This document shows positions 50,013 through 63,471 of a DNA stretch of 64,000 nt, piece by piece. The position numbers and the translations under genes were made by a program. Where the stretch lies: contig OY848925.1 in assembly GCA_963693285.1 (NCBI GenBank), positions 6,364,932 to 6,428,931 of the forward strand, written 5' to 3'. Below the pieces are notes generated by a model, which was not told the origin of the DNA, did not search any database, and worked only from the letters and a program-made list of their open reading frames with translations. Position 1 is the stretch's first letter. Every line of letters begins with the position of its first letter. This DNA is from Xestospongia muta. Taxonomy: Eukaryota; Porifera; Demospongiae; Haplosclerida; Petrosiidae.

Positions 50013-51558
50013 ATGTCAACAATGGCTCTGTGGAAGAATGTAAGTTTTTTAAAAATACTTTTTTTAATTTCTGCAACTTTTTAGGTTTTCAAAGTATTAA
50101 AGTATTCACTTCAAATAAGATCATATGCTACTAATCAAGTAGGTGTGGTTAACATTATATTATCGTTACTGTGATGTCATTGTATTCAGGAGAAGATTGC
50201 TGTGACATTAAAAAATGGACTGACTGTTTGTCAATTAGCAAAACAACTTAATGTAAAAACAAGTAAGTATCGACTCACGTGGATTAAAAATTACTTTGTC
50301 GCTGATAATTAGAATTAAGTGATATTATGGTATCTCTATTTTAGCCGGTATAATTAAGACATTGCAAGAATTAGGTGAAAAAAGTCACACCCTCAACACT
50401 CGTTAGTTGATCATCTATTAATACATGACCACACCCCTTTCCAGGCATGTCATTGGAGTTAGCAGAACTTGTTACCATGGAAATGGGACATCCCATAAAA
50501 GAGACCAAAACTAAAGATGCCACACCCATAATCGGATCTAAAGATACATTAAAGTAATAAGTATAATACCTGCTATTTGTTATCACATCTTATATCTTAG
50601 ACCACGCCCACCTATAGTGACTGTAATGGGTCATGTTGATCACGGCAAGACAACTTTACTGGATAACCTTCGAAGTACATCTGTGGCCTCAAGAGAGGCA
50701 GGTGGTATTACACAACACATTGGGGCTTTCTCAGGTACATTAAGATGATTCACGTTATTAAGAATACACTCCTTAGTTCCTTTGGTAAGTGGGAGAACCA
50801 TTACATTTCTGGACACACCTGGCCATGCTGCGTTCTCTGCTATGCGTTCACGTGGTGCTAATGTAACTGATATCGTAGTTCTTGTGGTAGCTGCTGATGA
50901 TGGTGTAATGCCACAGACAGTGGAGTGTATTAAAATGGCTCAGGAAGAACAAGGTAAGTATGTACATGTCTTGTTAGTACATTGATTGTGTGTCTCTTTT
51001 CAGTTCCTATTGTAGTGGCCATTAATAAATGTGATAAATATAGCAGCAATGTAGTAAGTGAGAGAGAGAGAGAGAGGGAAAGATAATCATTTTCACACAC
51101 TTTATCTCTCTCTAGTCCAAAGTTAAGCAGCAATTGCTACAATATAGTATACAATTAGAAGAGTTTGGTGGCGAAGTGCAAGCAGTTGAAATCTCCATCC
51201 TCACTGGTAATGGATTGGATACATTAGAAGAAGCTATTATTGTATTAGCTGAACTGAATGAAATCCAAGCAGATCCCACAGGACCCACAGAACTAAAGCA
51301 GCTGCTGTTGGTGGTTGTTGTGTTAAAAAAGGACAGCTGGTACGAGATGCTATTTATCAATTGTGGCGAAATGAGGAGTTGATCCATGAAGGTACACTAG
51401 TTGGTATGAAACGAGAGAAAGAGAACATTAGTATGGCAAGAAAAGAAACAGAATGTGGACTGAGTTTCAGTAAAGATCCTGGTTGGGAAGGTGATAAAAT
51501 AATATGTCTACGTAGGAAAGATGTACCACAACCATTAGAATGGGATATTGGATTCTAA
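50013..51558 (+). pseudogene. MTIF2: MTIF2 copy C, 0.9-kb internal deletion
   Basis: The 5' half with the GTPase motifs matches unit A, but after QADPT near 51290 the sequence jumps to the [13 protein letters not shown] region near the 3' end, skipping about 905 bp equivalent to 20204-21107. The joint shifts the frame. Domains II and III are lost. The final WDIGF exon is still present downstream. Confidence 0.9.
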
Positions 51559-51688
51559 TGAGATATTATTTAAGAGTTAAAAATAAATAAAGTATTTATT
51601 TATTTATTATTTGTAATATTAATACAGGGACATTATTATTAAGTGAACTAGTGCCTACCATAGTACATACCATAGTACATGATATGTA

Positions 51689-53388
51689 TCAACTTTCATG
51701 AGTTACTTCTTCCTCACTATCTCTTATTGAAGAATGAGTCAAAGATTCTTTACCAGCTGTTACTGCTTTTCTACTAATATCATCATTTACATGTAAATCA
51801 TCTAACTGGTCTATAAATTAAAATGTTATTGAGAAGAAATATTATATAGTCTCTTACTTTCTATTTGATGGAGCCATCCCCTAGCTCTCTCTTCCATTAA
51901 TGTTAATAGCTTAGTCTGCATATTTGAACAATAAGCTGTAAATTCTTCTTCCAATGCTTCTTTCTCAATTTCACTTTGTCTCAGTTCACGATGAAGAACA
52001 TCAATCACTTCTTGTTGGGATGCTAACCTCCCTTGAAGGACAAGAACCTCTTGTCTCAGTCTCTCCATTACACACACCTGCTCACAGTGAGCCACAATTG
52101 ACATAGTCCTCCTGTTGCCATAGTAACAGCTTAATAGCAAAACCACACTCACTAGCTAACCAGTTTTTGATGTGGTCAGTCATGGCTTCCAGAGATTTAA
52201 GTGAACCTGCAGTCTGAGCTGATAATAATACAATATTAAATTATTTAATATTGTAGGGGCTTACCAGAGTATGGTGGTACATACACCATAAGTGTACTGT
52301 TCTCCCAATAGTCTGCCTGCATTCTGAGGGAGAGATGGACAGATAGCTGAGGTAACAGACCAAATATCAATGTACTTATATCTTGCTGTTATTATAGGAT
52401 CATCAGTAAATCCATGACGAGAGAAGAACTTTTCTGCTTTGTGATCAGCAAATGTCAATACAACATCATATTGACCCACAATGGCTGGGTCTTTGATGAG
52501 ACGGAGGAGATAACCCCCAACACCAAATCCTCTCCAACGATGACGAACAGCTAATAGTAGTACTTGAACTGATGATTCTCCCGGTTTACTACAAATGGAC
52601 AGATAAATAGATCAATGGATGTATAGATAAATGGATACATATCCATACCTAGATAACGTCATAAATGTGATAGAACCAACCAATCTATCTTCTATTCCAA
52701 CTGAAGACAAATGTAATGGATCCATGTTCCTTCTCTCTCTAACTCGAGTCAGAAATCTATCTCGTTCTTTGTCATAAGTCTTTACTTCTTCACTCTCCTC
52801 CTCTTCCTCGTCCCTATAATAAAGAAATAATTATTATGTCCATTTAACTAATTACTTACTTGTCATCATCTTCACTATCACTGTAAAGATCACTGTATGG
52901 ATCACAATAATCCTCTTCAATATTCTCTAGTAGCTCCACCCCTATTTCATTATCCTTTGTTTCCACAGTCTCTTTGTGATTTGTTAATGTTGTAGGTGGA
53001 CCATGTTGCTTTCGATATTCTAATACAGCTGGTAAAAATAATTTTATATCATTATGATTATTAACTGTGGGGGCATACCCTTTTCAGTAGCCAATACAAA
53101 TATCGTACGTGAGGGTTTTGTTAAACTCCCATAAATTGCCTCAAGTTCCATGTCTGGTAAAGCAACTGAATAGAGAGCTGCCATGGAGTGAAAGAGATCA
53201 CGTGAGTCGATGGGCGGGGAGACACCACGGACAGGACTCCGGCCAATTGAACCCTCTCTTTTCTCTCTTACTTCTTCATCATCATGACATTTTAAACGAC
53301 GAAAATTTACCAGTAAGATATTAGCAGAGATCTTCTTCTCGCCATCACGGGAGGAGAAAGTCGTAGTCTCACTTAATACTTCAACCAT
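51689..53388 (-). CDS. GNAT-fold acetyltransferase, copy C
   Basis: All exons corresponding to 21511-23210 are present with intact splice sites as far as can be read: the acidic insert, the GNAT motif exon with the glycine pattern, the FSRHGFTDDPI block and the coiled-coil tail. Differences from A are scattered substitutions (e.g. YIDIWS for YIGIWS, EIEKEALEEEFTAYCS for QIEKEALEEEFTAYRS). This may be a functional second gene. Confidence 0.68.
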
Positions 53389-53571
53389 CACCTCCTCCAA
53401 TCAGCTGTCTCATTTAGTGGGTGGGGCTCAATCCTACTCTCTTCCTCTGCAAACTAGCGAACTAGACCCTCCTTATCATGATAAGAAAGGTGTAGCTCAC
53501 TACAAGATTAATGCAAATCTTACATTATTTATAGATGTTGTCCTACAAGCTGATGCTGCTACGTAACTAGA

Positions 53572-54113
53572 ATGAAATGTAGCTGTGGTAGAGTGTGTTG
53601 GTACATCCTAACTCCATGTTGTCTCTTAACTTCACTGGTGTTACTTGGTGCTGCAGTAGCAATCTTTCTATTGTATCCATCACTACTGGCCCAGCAAGTA
53701 CAGGAAGTAAGTCCTTTTAAAACGACTGTTTCTTTGATTCTAGCTTCAGAAAGTGACTATAGTACCTGGTCACCTACCTTTTGAACAGTTTCAACATCCC
53801 AATGTACCAATGTACCAATGTATAAAGATATATATTTTTTAATTTAACTAATGCTGAAGAATTTGTAGACGGTGCACGTCCAAGAGTTGAAGAAGTTGGT
53901 CCATATTCTTTCAGGTAAAAAGATACTCTTTAAGTTACAAATATTATGTTGTATTTGATCAACATTGAAAGAGATAGAGAGATAGATAGATAGGTTTGCT
54001 AATAATACTACACTCATTAAACATTTCTCTGAGTATAGGGAATATCACCATAAGTTCTTCAATGACTCTAATCTATCTAAGAACAGGACACTGTTGGAGT
54101 ATACTCAATTGTG
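53572..54113 (+). pseudogene. CD36-family fragment copy C
   Basis: As in unit A: MKCSCGRVCW, a membrane segment, and the PRVEEVGPYSFR exon, with the same T-run frame break near 53838 and the same absence of later exons. A 10-bp local duplication (CCAATGTA) lies near 53805. Confidence 0.75.
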
Positions 54114-54325
54114 TAAGTTATAAATGGATCAATGAATATTCAGTAATAGATGGTAGACAAATTAATGTATGAATAGATGGTTACATTACAGAAAAGATAC
54201 ATCTACTAGATGTATATAATAAAAAGAACAGTTCATATAACGTAATATATACCTTTTATAAGATATAGGGTTGTTTTAAATTAATCAAATATTATGACAA
54301 ATATAATTCATCATATGTAGTATAT

Positions 54326-54699
54326 TCATGTGAAGTTAAGACCACCTCCAGCTAGACCACTTGAGTTAGCTCTGACTCCACCCCCTAAATTACCTCTAAA
54401 CCCAAACAGTCCAGATCCTTGTTGACCAAACATGTCAGCACCACTTCCAAGACCACTCCCATCTAGACCTCTAGTTGTACCTAACATACCACCTGGTTGA
54501 CTTGTAAATAAACTGGTATATAAAAATGAATGGATAGACAAAATGGACACATGATTAGATAATGGATGAATAAATAGATTATGAGATATTACATTGTATA
54601 AAATTAACAGGAGAAGTCCCTACCTATTAAAGACATTTCACCTGAGATTATATCAGTATTATTACCAATACCAGTTCCAACTCCTCGTCCTCTTCCCAT
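54326..54699 (-). CDS. Putative small glycine-rich protein (unit C)
   Basis: Same two-exon reading as at 24144-24517, with MGRGRGVGTGIGNN and FGQQGSGLFGFRGN preserved. Conservation of the frame in A and C gives slight support for coding. Function unknown. Confidence 0.35.
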
Positions 54700-56371
54700 G
54701 ACTCAACCTCCGAGTCCAAGATTACCTGGGCTCTGTCCACTCCAATCTCTCCGCCCCTACATTAAATTAAAGATTATTAACATAGTTTGATTGGGGTTAA
54801 AATATAGACCATTCAAATTTAGTTTCTTATGTTTTCAAGCACCACACACAGTGACACACACACACACACACTCACACACAGTATGTAGTATAGAGTATTA
54901 CTAGTAATTAACAGATAACTTACTAACTCCTTACAACATTTGGTGAAGAACAAAGTGAACAGAAAACATCAGAATAACAATTGATAAATTCCCTGATTTT
55001 GCAATAACTTTTGAATTTTCTGCAAAGAAGGAGATATAAACTGATTATTAAGAACTTCCTCCTCCATACTGGAAGTAAAAGACAGTTTTCTGTAAATTCA
55101 ACAAAAACCAGTTGAACTACACATGACAATAGGAGGTGTGGCTGAAAATGTACTTTAAGTAACTCCTATTAATGTGATATCGCCATAAATATTGGAGAGT
55201 TACTCTGTAGCAATGGAGAAAACATGTTATAGACTTTGATTGATACTCTAATTAGGTCATGTTTGTAGACAATAATTATAATAAAACTTACCTTCATCAT
55301 GTTATATCTGAACAACTTACTAGACCTCAAGCTGACTGGATCTCCGAGGGAGAAAAGACACAATTGTTATGTTCCAGTAAGTATCAAGTTCACAGGTCAT
55401 AGAGCATCAAGTAGTATTCTCAACTAACTGGAAAATGAAAATGTTCCACTGTTAATGATAGCTACCTGTAACTAATAGTTTTCATTATTACCAGAGACAT
55501 CACATGAACTATTGACATAATATTCCTTTGTCTCCTTCTATTCCTTTAGTCTGTAGTCTGTTTAATAATAAAAGACAACAACACTCTTACCGCCATGTTT
55601 ACTCGCGGGTTTGCATTTTTCCATAGTTACACACCACACCTATTAAAGTAGCAGCTGTAGAAGCCAGCAGCTGTCAGTGAGAAAAAGTTTGCTGCTTAAG
55701 TCTTTACTGCTTTAAGCCTTCTTTACTAGAAACTACTAATGATAGAAGATAACTAACTAGCAAAACTGCTAACTACTAGATACAGTCTACTACTGTTAAT
55801 AGAAACTAAGTTTGTTTAGTAGTAAGTTAATAGTTGTAATGTTATCAAGAAATCTTCTGATGTTGTATGGATCAGTACTTTCATGGAATTGTTAAAAGTG
55901 AGTGTATTATTAAATAGAACGTGTTATTAAATATAATAACTTATTAAGTGAACTGTGTGTGTAGGAAATAAGTTTTTAGGTTATTTTGACAAATTAATTG
56001 GCTTTAATTAATGGATTTTTTATTAGCAGTAGTAATTAGTGGTATTAGATGTAGCGATAATATTTAATTTTATATAGCTACTAACTAGAGGCCTATTAAT
56101 GTAGAATTTAGTCTAGTTTGTTTGTTATAATTGTATTTGTAAATATTAGAAATAACAATATTGAAGCTTTTATTATTAATTAATGTAGGCGTGGTCAATT
56201 GTCAAGTAGAGAAGTTGAGTTTTTCTAGAGAAGTGAATTATAAAAATTGTTAACTTTGTTAGAAGACAAAGAACTGGAAACTAAAGTATTTAACTAATAA
56301 TTGACTTATTTGAATTTGAAATAATTTATTTTTAGTAAAAAATACAACAATAGTACAAAAATAACTAATAA
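54700..56371. other. Spacer with exon-like relics (unit C)
   Basis: Counterpart of 24518-26184. The plus-strand RRYDQT stretch is disrupted by an insertion near 55270, which argues that it is not under selection. The AACATGGCG start context (ATG at 55595, minus) is kept. No intact gene supported. Confidence 0.4.
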
Positions 56372-59300
56372 TTAACGTTGATCAAGGAGTACATTATTAT
56401 TAACAACCAAATACGTCAAACTATTATTATTAACAACAACATTTTGTAATTGTTGTATACCAAATTTACTAATATTAGGACAACGATCAAGATATAGTAC
56501 TTGTAGTGTGTTAGTGTTTGTAATTAGAGTAGAGAAATGTGGTATGTCTTTATCAGTAATGTTATTGTCATCCAACAAGTATAATCCCTCGATTATTTTA
56601 TTACCAACTACAGCAGTTGTTAATAAGTGGTAAGTATCTGGTACGAGAGGTGAGGAGAAAAGACGTAGGTACTTTATTGTTTGGTTATAAGCTAGTACTT
56701 GAGATAGTTTACTGACACAGTTACTATCAAAATGAGTGTTCATTATATAAAGTCCCCTCACTTGACATCCATTAATATCAGTTAATATTGTAAGTAAACT
56801 TTGAGGAGATAATGAGCGGAGTGTAATACTCCATGTTGTGTGTTGTAGTCTCTTTAATTGACGTATCACTTTTTTACATTCTGCCACAGTAGATGAAGTA
56901 AGTATAACTCTATCACTGTACCACTGAACACTTCCAGTATCTCCTATAATAAAACATAGTTACTATATAATATTTTACACACACAACAATAGCTATACAC
57001 ACACTCTAACATGCTCAACTACGATTGTCAAGGACTAACGAAGAAGACGACGCCATTACTGATGTTAGGTTACTATAGCAATGATGTACGGAGATGAACG
57101 GATTCTACAAAACGGTCTTAAATTTACTGAGTGTTATACTAATAATTTACTGTATTAGATGATGTGAGCTAAGATGGGGACGTCAATATCTACTGAGACA
57201 GGCACACAGGGTACTGAACTGTTATACCAATAATTTACTGTATTAGTTGGAAGACTAAATTTCTGTTGATATATTATCACTCAATGATCTGAGCCAGGAT
57301 GAGGATGTCAATATCTTACAAAGTTACTGAGACCATGTCAGTGAGGATGACTCGATTATATCTATTAATCTTCTCTCCATTTTTTTGGTTTTTCTCATAT
57401 TTTCATAATACATGTATATATATAGCTGAAATATTGATAAGGGATTAATTTGACCATGTTGGTGATTTTTGAAATTCAACAACTTTTGATACCACACTAT
57501 TTTAACATAATACATCGTAAACTTTAAATTTTATTCTCTCCAATATTTCCACTATATTCAGTACAATACATGTACTATAAATTCATGTCAGTACATGATA
57601 ATAATATTATTAACTATAAATCATGTACTGGTACTTTCTTTATATCAGTGAATTTATGCTTAGCTTGTGTCTTCTGGAACTATATAACACAACATAGTCT
57701 TCAAATTGTAGACTCAATTCCTCTATCCTTTGGACATCTTTATAATGTCAGTGGTAGTCCTAGATACGTACTGATGACAAGAGTAACTATTCTTGTATTA
57801 TTTGATAATGTGTTTGTTGTTGACTTCTTGATCTCTAGTGATCATGTGACTTATTGTTATTTTACTTGTTGTGTCGATTAATGGTAGGTCATATACAATT
57901 ATACTAGTATATATAAATATATAGCACTAAATAGTTGAGGTATATGGGAGTCTTCTTCATTTGTATTTTATGAATTGACTTTTAATAATTATATTAACCA
58001 ATCATACAATGTAGTATTGAATTTAAAGTCCTAGTTTCCACATTATTCTCAAGCTTTGAAATTATCTTGAAGTAAACAATAACTTGGACTACATTAATTG
58101 GTACATGTGTAGGTACTATTATAGCAGAGATCATCATAGAGATCCACTATAGATTACTGAGAAATACTTGATAGTTGAATGTTGAAATTTTTTATTATTA
58201 CTGAGCCATCAATGATGAATTCATTACCCGTTCATACTCAACATTGACTGACAACAGGTGTGGTGATGAAAGCAACTAATGAAATAGACTTGTGTCTTCA
58301 TGTAATAAAGGTATGTGAAATTGCATGTTGTAGGAGTGTGCTACAAGCCAGTACATACTGTACCATATATACATTGTAGTTTGATCAAATGTTTTAATAT
58401 TACTAAGTTTATAATGGCAGCTTACTTGGTAATTCTTCATCATCTGATGATTCCTGTTGGTCACTAGGGGTATCTTTCTCCTCGTCTGTACCTTTTGATG
58501 TTAACTGAGTGATAATTTTATCTTTCTCTGTCAATTGAAGAGTTAGTGAACTAATCATCTCCTGTAATTTTGTAATCTCTTGTTGTCTGTCAGTAGCTAC
58601 ACAGTACACAATATAAGATATTGTATATTGTCAGTAGTTATATAATACCTTCTCTTTCTTGGACAGTAGATGTGAGGTCCTCTAGTGTTTTCACCAGCTC
58701 ATATGCTTCTGTATCTGAAATATGAAGTGATAAAGAATGTGCAGGTGTAGATAAAGTTATATAAAGAACATATGTACCTATACCTTCTTGTTTGCTATCA
58801 AGTGGTTCCTCAAGTTTTTGACTTAAAAGTGGATGACTAGTTTTAAGGAGATCTCTTACTTCTAATATCCGAGACCTCAGATCTACAATAGATAAAGTAA
58901 AGAGCTATACATGTTGTTAATATACCTTTTATGTTCTCTGTTAAATGAATATTTCTTTCCTCCTTCTCTCTTAATTGTAAAGTAAGAGACGTTATTATCT
59001 CTTGCAATGATTGTAGCTCCTTCTGTAATTCTATAGAATATAAAGCACATGTACAATACATGTATATTAATATTAGACATAATAATTACATATAATAACA
59101 GGAGCACACAATGAGAAAAGACGTATAGAGCTCTTAGAAGTACTGTTACTATGTTAAGATTAATAACTTATTAATTGTGGTTATATATGAGACCTTAATG
59201 AAGGCTCTTTGCACTCTATCATGTCATTAGTTTTCTTTGTCTTGAGAAAGTTTTACTACATATCTCAATCTATACAAGGAATTACTTTAGACTAGAGCTC

Positions 59301-62300
59301 TCTCTACCTAGTATTACTTGGGAACTGTTTTTATTAATTAATTAATGATGTGGAAGTTTCATGCTCTTTCATTACATGTTCCTGTTAATAATATCCGCTA
59401 AGTTCTCACCTTTCTGTGTAGACTTTAACTGAGTAACTTCTAATGACATTGTCTTCTTCAATTTTGCTTCAACAATTCTTGGATCTACAATAATTTATAT
59501 TAATTATAATTATAATGTTAATTGAATTTTGTAGAGTAATTGTTGTTTTGTAGATACATCCCATAACATTTTATATTTTACTTACCTTTCATCTTCTCCA
59601 TCAACTGACTGATTCCACTTTCTTCTCTCTCCATTACGTCTACATTTAGTGATTTTATTTCCATTTGTAATGCCTTAATCTCTTCTTGTTTCTCTACTAA
59701 TACTTTATTAGTAGCTATAGAACATAACCATATATGGTATGTACTATCAGTACTATAGTTCACCTTCTTTATGTCTGGTTAACTCCTCTATCTCTAAGGT
59801 CTTTGCCTTATTCATTTTCTCTAATAGTTTCAGCTTCTCTGTTTACATTAGGTACATAGTTATATCTCAATTAATGTACATGTACCTGATAAAGTGTCAG
59901 TTGATGATTGATCTTGTGGTCCTTCTCTTTCCATACTGTGTACTAGTACTAATAAAATATACCCACATAATAATACAGTACTGATTATCATTAGCTATCA
60001 ATGAAAGGTATTTAATCATACAGAGTTTAGAATATAATATGATGACTTGATGGTAAATTAATATCTAGCTATGTATGTAATTGATGACACAATGTAGTAT
60101 AGGTCAGAATATATACATATAAAATAACTAACTTTGTTTTGTCTTTTCTCTCTCTAAAAGTTTATTAAGAACATCCTCTTTTTCTTGTAGCAATTTAACA
60201 AGTAGAGATACTTCTGGTTTCTCAGAATATGATCTAATATGGTCATAAAGTGAAAATATATTCAAGATAACACTTACAACACAGTCACTAGATCAACATT
60301 AATTTTGTAAGATTGACTTGACTTGTCCCACTCAATGTAATTGAACAGCTTGGATTTAGGAGAGCTTTTCTCCAATACTACTGTGGGAAGACTAAATACT
60401 AATTCAATACAACCGTCATTGTAATCATTGAAGTGTAAGATCGCACCACTTTGAAAACCCAGTAGTTTGGCAAGGTTACGTTGAATAGCTTTGACTTCTC
60501 CTCCAGTTATGACAAGATCTGTAGACACTTTAAGAAGAAGTTTGGTACGTTGAGATTGTGTGTGTGGAGGAACACATGGTATCTCAAAAATGGAGCGTTT
60601 TAAATAAGGAATGAGATGTTTATCTTCATATTCTTTTAAATGCATCTTTTCAGATTCATCTCCCAAATTTTCAACTATTACTTGAAGTAAATCATAGTTG
60701 AACCATGTACAGTGTTTGGTCAACTCAGAAAACACATCTGAAATGTCGTCGTCTCTTCTAAAATCAAACACCATTGGTTCTCGCTGATCCTTTTCTGAAG
60801 TACAATAGCTACGCACAACTGACTGAATATCTCTTGGATGAACTTTACGTTCTCTAAATGATTTTATGAGATAAACAACAAAGGCAGTATAAGCTTTACG
60901 GACATCACGATTGTCATCCATTAGTTGGTTTCTCACTGCCTCCTGGTCGCTCTCTGCCAATTCTTCCCAGTTTGGATAACTAACTTTAGCTTTCTCTGGA
61001 GCAAGGTGAATTGTAACTGTTTGTGGCAATAATATCATTCTCTTTGAAAGATATTTTAATATAGATTCAGCTACAAAACGATCTTCCATTTTTAAAAAAG
61101 ACTTCACCAATTCTTTGTAAGTAGCTGCACTCCCGTTCTTTCTTTTCCATGCCCACAATAACTCGTTCTTCTTTTCTAAATCACTTTTATCACTTTGGGA
61201 AATACTATGAACTCTTTCTGTGGATAAATTGAGACAACGACCAGCTGTTATATAGTCATCGTTCATATGTTGTGAGACCTCAATGAAAACTCCATCATCA
61301 CACTCTTTATCTACTACTTCATATGATAGACCATACTGACTGAGTAGACTTGAAAGATCTAATGTAATTAAAGAGACATTACAATATACAAAAGACAATA
61401 TAATTGATACTAAATATATTCTTATTTTAATTAGCATATCTACTAGTTATATGAGAGCTACCATTATACTCTAATGGGTGGGGTCAATACCTCATTTTTA
61501 AAATTAATATTTTACTTTAACTAGTTGCTTTGTAATAACATACCCACAAATTATATAGTGAGTAATTTATATTAATTATGGATTCCATAGTAACCACTTA
61601 TGTAAACTATAAATTAGTTGTTAAAATAACTGATTAATTTTTACAATGAGTAAACTTTGTATTGTCTCTTGTTTGTAACTACCTTCATACAATGATACAA
61701 TTATAGCTATCATATAAATAGCCCCGCCTACCAGCACTGTATGAATTTAATACACTAACTCTATTCCAATTATGGTATATACAAACATTGTCCATATTAA
61801 GAATGAACACTAATTCATTGTTATAACTCAGACTAGAAATGAACTTGATAGAAATGGTTTACACAATTCAAACACCTTGGAACTCCACAAATTTTATCAG
61901 AAAACTAGGCCGCTAGTTATTTAGAAAAGTCACAAACCAGAAATCCAATGTAAAGTCTTTGTATTCCATGACATGATGTCATGCATAATTTGGACATTAT
62001 TAACAAACGCTTACACAGGTGCCCTCCAGCTTCAGAAAAAAAAATCAGAAATTGTCAAAAATTGTAAAATTAAGATAGTTTAAGAGACAGCGACAAACAA
62101 CCACAAAATGTATGACTGATAAAAAAGTTAGCAGCTATGTTGCCACACCCACCTTAGGTTGATGATATTGTCATTATTGAATTCCACTAAATGCAGTCAT
62201 TCTCAACACAAACAGATATAAGTTATAGTACATAGTCCATTATAGTACCAGTGTTAATTGTAACATGATAATTGAGGTTCAACTAGTTCATAACATATTA

Positions 62301-62758
62301 TATAGCTTCCTAATTCCTGTTTTCTCATGCAGCATGATCCCTAATTAAATGTCACACTTAATTAATCCTATTTATTCTAACAATATTATAATGGAAATAT
62401 CTCATCATGTTGTCACTGACATACCATGATACTGGGGAGCTAAAGTTGACAGCTCCTCTGCGAGATTCCTACCAACAATTGTTGCTGGTCCACCAAGATC
62501 CTCGAGAATTCTAACAAGACGATGACAGTCTGTCTGTATTTCCTCCACAGTCTTCCCCAACTTCAATCCAGTTTTCAATTCCTCAGCTATGTAAGTAAAA
62601 TTCTCGCTTCTCATAACAGACTCAGATATCAGACGAGCGGCAAATACTTCCTCTGTAAATTCTGTCATACATCCTTGTAGAGCTGAACTGAGGTTGGCAT
62701 ATTGAGAATTAAAGACATCGATAACGGCTTTCTTGTAGCTTTCGAGTGAGTCATCCAT
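56372..62758 (-). CDS. Death domain-coiled coil-LRR protein, copy C
   Basis: Exon 1 62425-62758, Death-domain exon 60278-61358 and LRR exon 56372-56943 are open, and the coiled-coil exons match copy A in number. The protein is a mosaic. Early in exon 2 it follows B (STERVHSISQSDK), the middle follows A (FRRDDDISDVFSELTKH), and the end follows B (QRTKLLLKVS). In the LRR exon the central 260 bases match B with one difference while both flanks resemble A. The long intron before the LRR exon carries a local imperfect duplication at 57222-57340 and lacks about 355 bp present in A. Confidence 0.74.
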
Positions 62759-63471
62759 TGTCGATCACAAGAAGGGTGGGGCTTGTAAATATTGAATTGC
62801 CCCACCTATTTTGACAGCTATGAATAATATACAATTATGATATATTTTATATGCTAACCAAAAAAACCTACAGAGTTCAAAGTAAAATAAACTGTACTTA
62901 ATAACACGTACATACATAATAAACAGTTAGTGATAATAACAATGAATTATCATAATATTATATAATATTAATATAATAACTCAAACTAGTTAAAAGTGAA
63001 AGTGTCTCCTTTGTTCCTTCCTCTTGTGATTATAATCTCCTTTTTGTTTGTTCTTTGTTATAGACATATCTATTGTCTATTACACAAGTAGTCCTCCAAT
63101 CTCTATTCCTACAATCATACACAGTACATTTAATATACCAGTATAGTCTAATAATTGTTCCGTCATTTTGTTTGTTATCAATACATCATGTCAATTAATA
63201 TATCTATCCATTCATCTGTTAATTTGTCCATTCATCTTACTTACTTCTAAACTTTTATTCTCATATTATATCATACCAGTAATACAATGGAGGGGAGTAT
63301 AAATATTAAATGATACACCAGATTTAATGATGACATCATTTTCTATAGTATGCTACACAAACTATATAATTATTATTATAATACAAAAATATAATGATTA
63401 TAGAAATAGATAATTCACAATGATTAATGACTATTACTATTAATATTACAGTACTTCATACTACTTCAAAA
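62759..63471. other. Spacer and unit C end
   Basis: Homologous to 32980-33505 until about 63297 (AATGGAGG), where it leaves the A/B and B/C joint sequence. The next some 170 bp (63298-63471) is AT-rich, has no counterpart elsewhere in the window and no gene that I can support. Confidence 0.5.

Noticed and set aside
16918..63300. Unit copies as simple assembly duplication of identical sequence
   Set aside because: Units differ by many substitutions, distinct indels and unit-specific exons, and share a physical deletion joint. Haplotype end-to-end misassembly remains possible and is noted as a refuter.
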